Positions 5,651 to 5,974 of a DNA stretch of 5,974 nt are shown in pieces. The notes beneath the pieces are model-generated. The model saw only the letters and a program-made list of their open reading frames with translations. It ran no database searches and had not been told where the DNA came from. The position numbers were made by a program, and so were the translations under genes. The DNA is from Candidatus Krumholzibacteriia bacterium (lineage in GTDB: Bacteria > Krumholzibacteriota > Krumholzibacteriia > LZORAL124-64-63). The stretch is taken from positions 1-5,974 of the forward strand of contig DAOWLV010000218.1 in NCBI GenBank assembly GCA_030643455.1, read 5' to 3'. Positions within the stretch are counted from its first letter, which is position 1, and the number at the start of each line of letters is the position of its first letter.

Positions 5651-5685
5651 CCCGGAACCCGGTCAGGCCGTAGATAGCCCGGAAC
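5651..5685. repeat. Short direct repeat CCCGGAAC in the gap before the propeller gene
   Basis: CCCGGAAC occurs at 5651-5658 and 5678-5685, 27 nt start to start. It lies between the terminator and the next gene, where a promoter must be. I could not find a convincing -35/-10 pair here. It may be a regulator site or chance. Confidence 0.2.
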
Positions 5686-5730
5686 ATGTGGTCAATAACA
5701 CGCTACGGATGCAATGAAAGGCCTATAGAG

Positions 5731-5974
5731 ATGAAAAAGTCAGGATTGGGGGCGGCCCTGGCCGTCTTGACGGTGATGCTGCTGGCCCTACCCGTGTTGG
5801 CGGGCGAGGAAGTGAACAAGGACGGCATCCTGCACATCATGAACGGCGCCGAACCGAGCGGACAGAAGGTTGTCGTGGAGCTGGAAGAGGTCTGGCGCCA
5901 CGGCGGCGAGGATGACGACGAATTCTTCGGGATGATCAGCCAGTGCGTGGTGGGGGATGACGGTACCATCTTTC
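5731..5974 (+). CDS. Secreted six-bladed beta-propeller-like protein (3' end outside window)
   Basis: Only the first 81 codons are present. Residues 1-24 (MKKSGLGAALAVLTVMLLALPVLA) form a Sec signal peptide with a VLA cleavage site before GEE, so the mature protein is periplasmic or exported. The mature start has DGILHIMNGAEPS and then ELEEVWRHGGEDDDEFFG, with a following segment (CVVGDDGTIF) that looks like the first strand of a beta-propeller blade. I associate this opening with the six-bladed propeller (NHL-like) proteins expanded in uncultured FCB-group phyla; this is recognition from memory and only moderately sure. AAAGG (5717-5721) lies 9 nt before the ATG. A minimal ATG at 5714 stops after four codons. 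The upstream terminator makes it a separate transcription unit. No enzymatic residue can be judged. Confidence 0.6.
   Translation, partial: MKKSGLGAALAVLTVMLLALPVLAGEEVNKDGILHIMNGAEPSGQKVVVELEEVWRHGGEDDDEFFGMISQCVVGDDGTIF

Overview
The window comes from a high-GC, diderm (Gram-negative-type) bacterium. It carries a TonB-dependent outer-membrane receptor ending in a terminal Phe, a multihaem c-type cytochrome with a lipoprotein-like signal peptide, and the start of a secreted protein. The opening of that secreted protein (an 'xxNKDGILHIMNGAEP' stretch, then an 'LEEVWRxGGEDDxxFFG' stretch) resembles six-bladed beta-propeller proteins that I associate with uncultured FCB-type phyla such as Eisenbacteria or Krumholzibacteriota. 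That placement is an impression from memory, not a result.

Layout: (1) 1-73 may be the tail of an upstream reading frame that overlaps the next start by 4 nt. (2) arfB (70-504, +) encodes a ribosome-rescue peptidyl-tRNA hydrolase. (3) Convergent to it, with only 5 nt between the stops, is a TonB-dependent copper receptor (510-2609, -) of the OprC/NosA type, with both halves of the copper-ligand motif (CxxxM and HxM) preserved. (4) Upstream of it on the same strand is a 12-helix MATE/MVF-like transporter (2701-3984, -). (5) A 369-nt intergenic region (3985-4353), AT-rich in its right-hand part, separates this leftward pair from rightward genes and holds dyads, short repeats and candidate promoters. 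(6) An octahaem cytochrome c lipoprotein (4354-5589, +) follows and ends at a strong intrinsic terminator. (7) A secreted beta-propeller-like protein (5731 to the window edge, +) is cut off by the end of the window.

How the genes may work together: the transporter and the copper receptor lie in the same direction 91 nt apart, but the receptor has its own good sigma70-like promoter with a perfect dyad over its -35 box. It is therefore probably regulated independently, perhaps by metal. Copper uptake beside a multihaem cytochrome would suit an anaerobic or microaerobic respiratory lifestyle, but no direct link is visible. arfB is a housekeeping rescue factor unrelated to its neighbours. I see no mobile element, CRISPR array, tRNA or rRNA. 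The most interesting items are the copper receptor with its unusual Ca-loop-like insertion and operator-like dyad, the octahaem lipoprotein with a long haem-free insert, and the possibly leaderless transporter gene.
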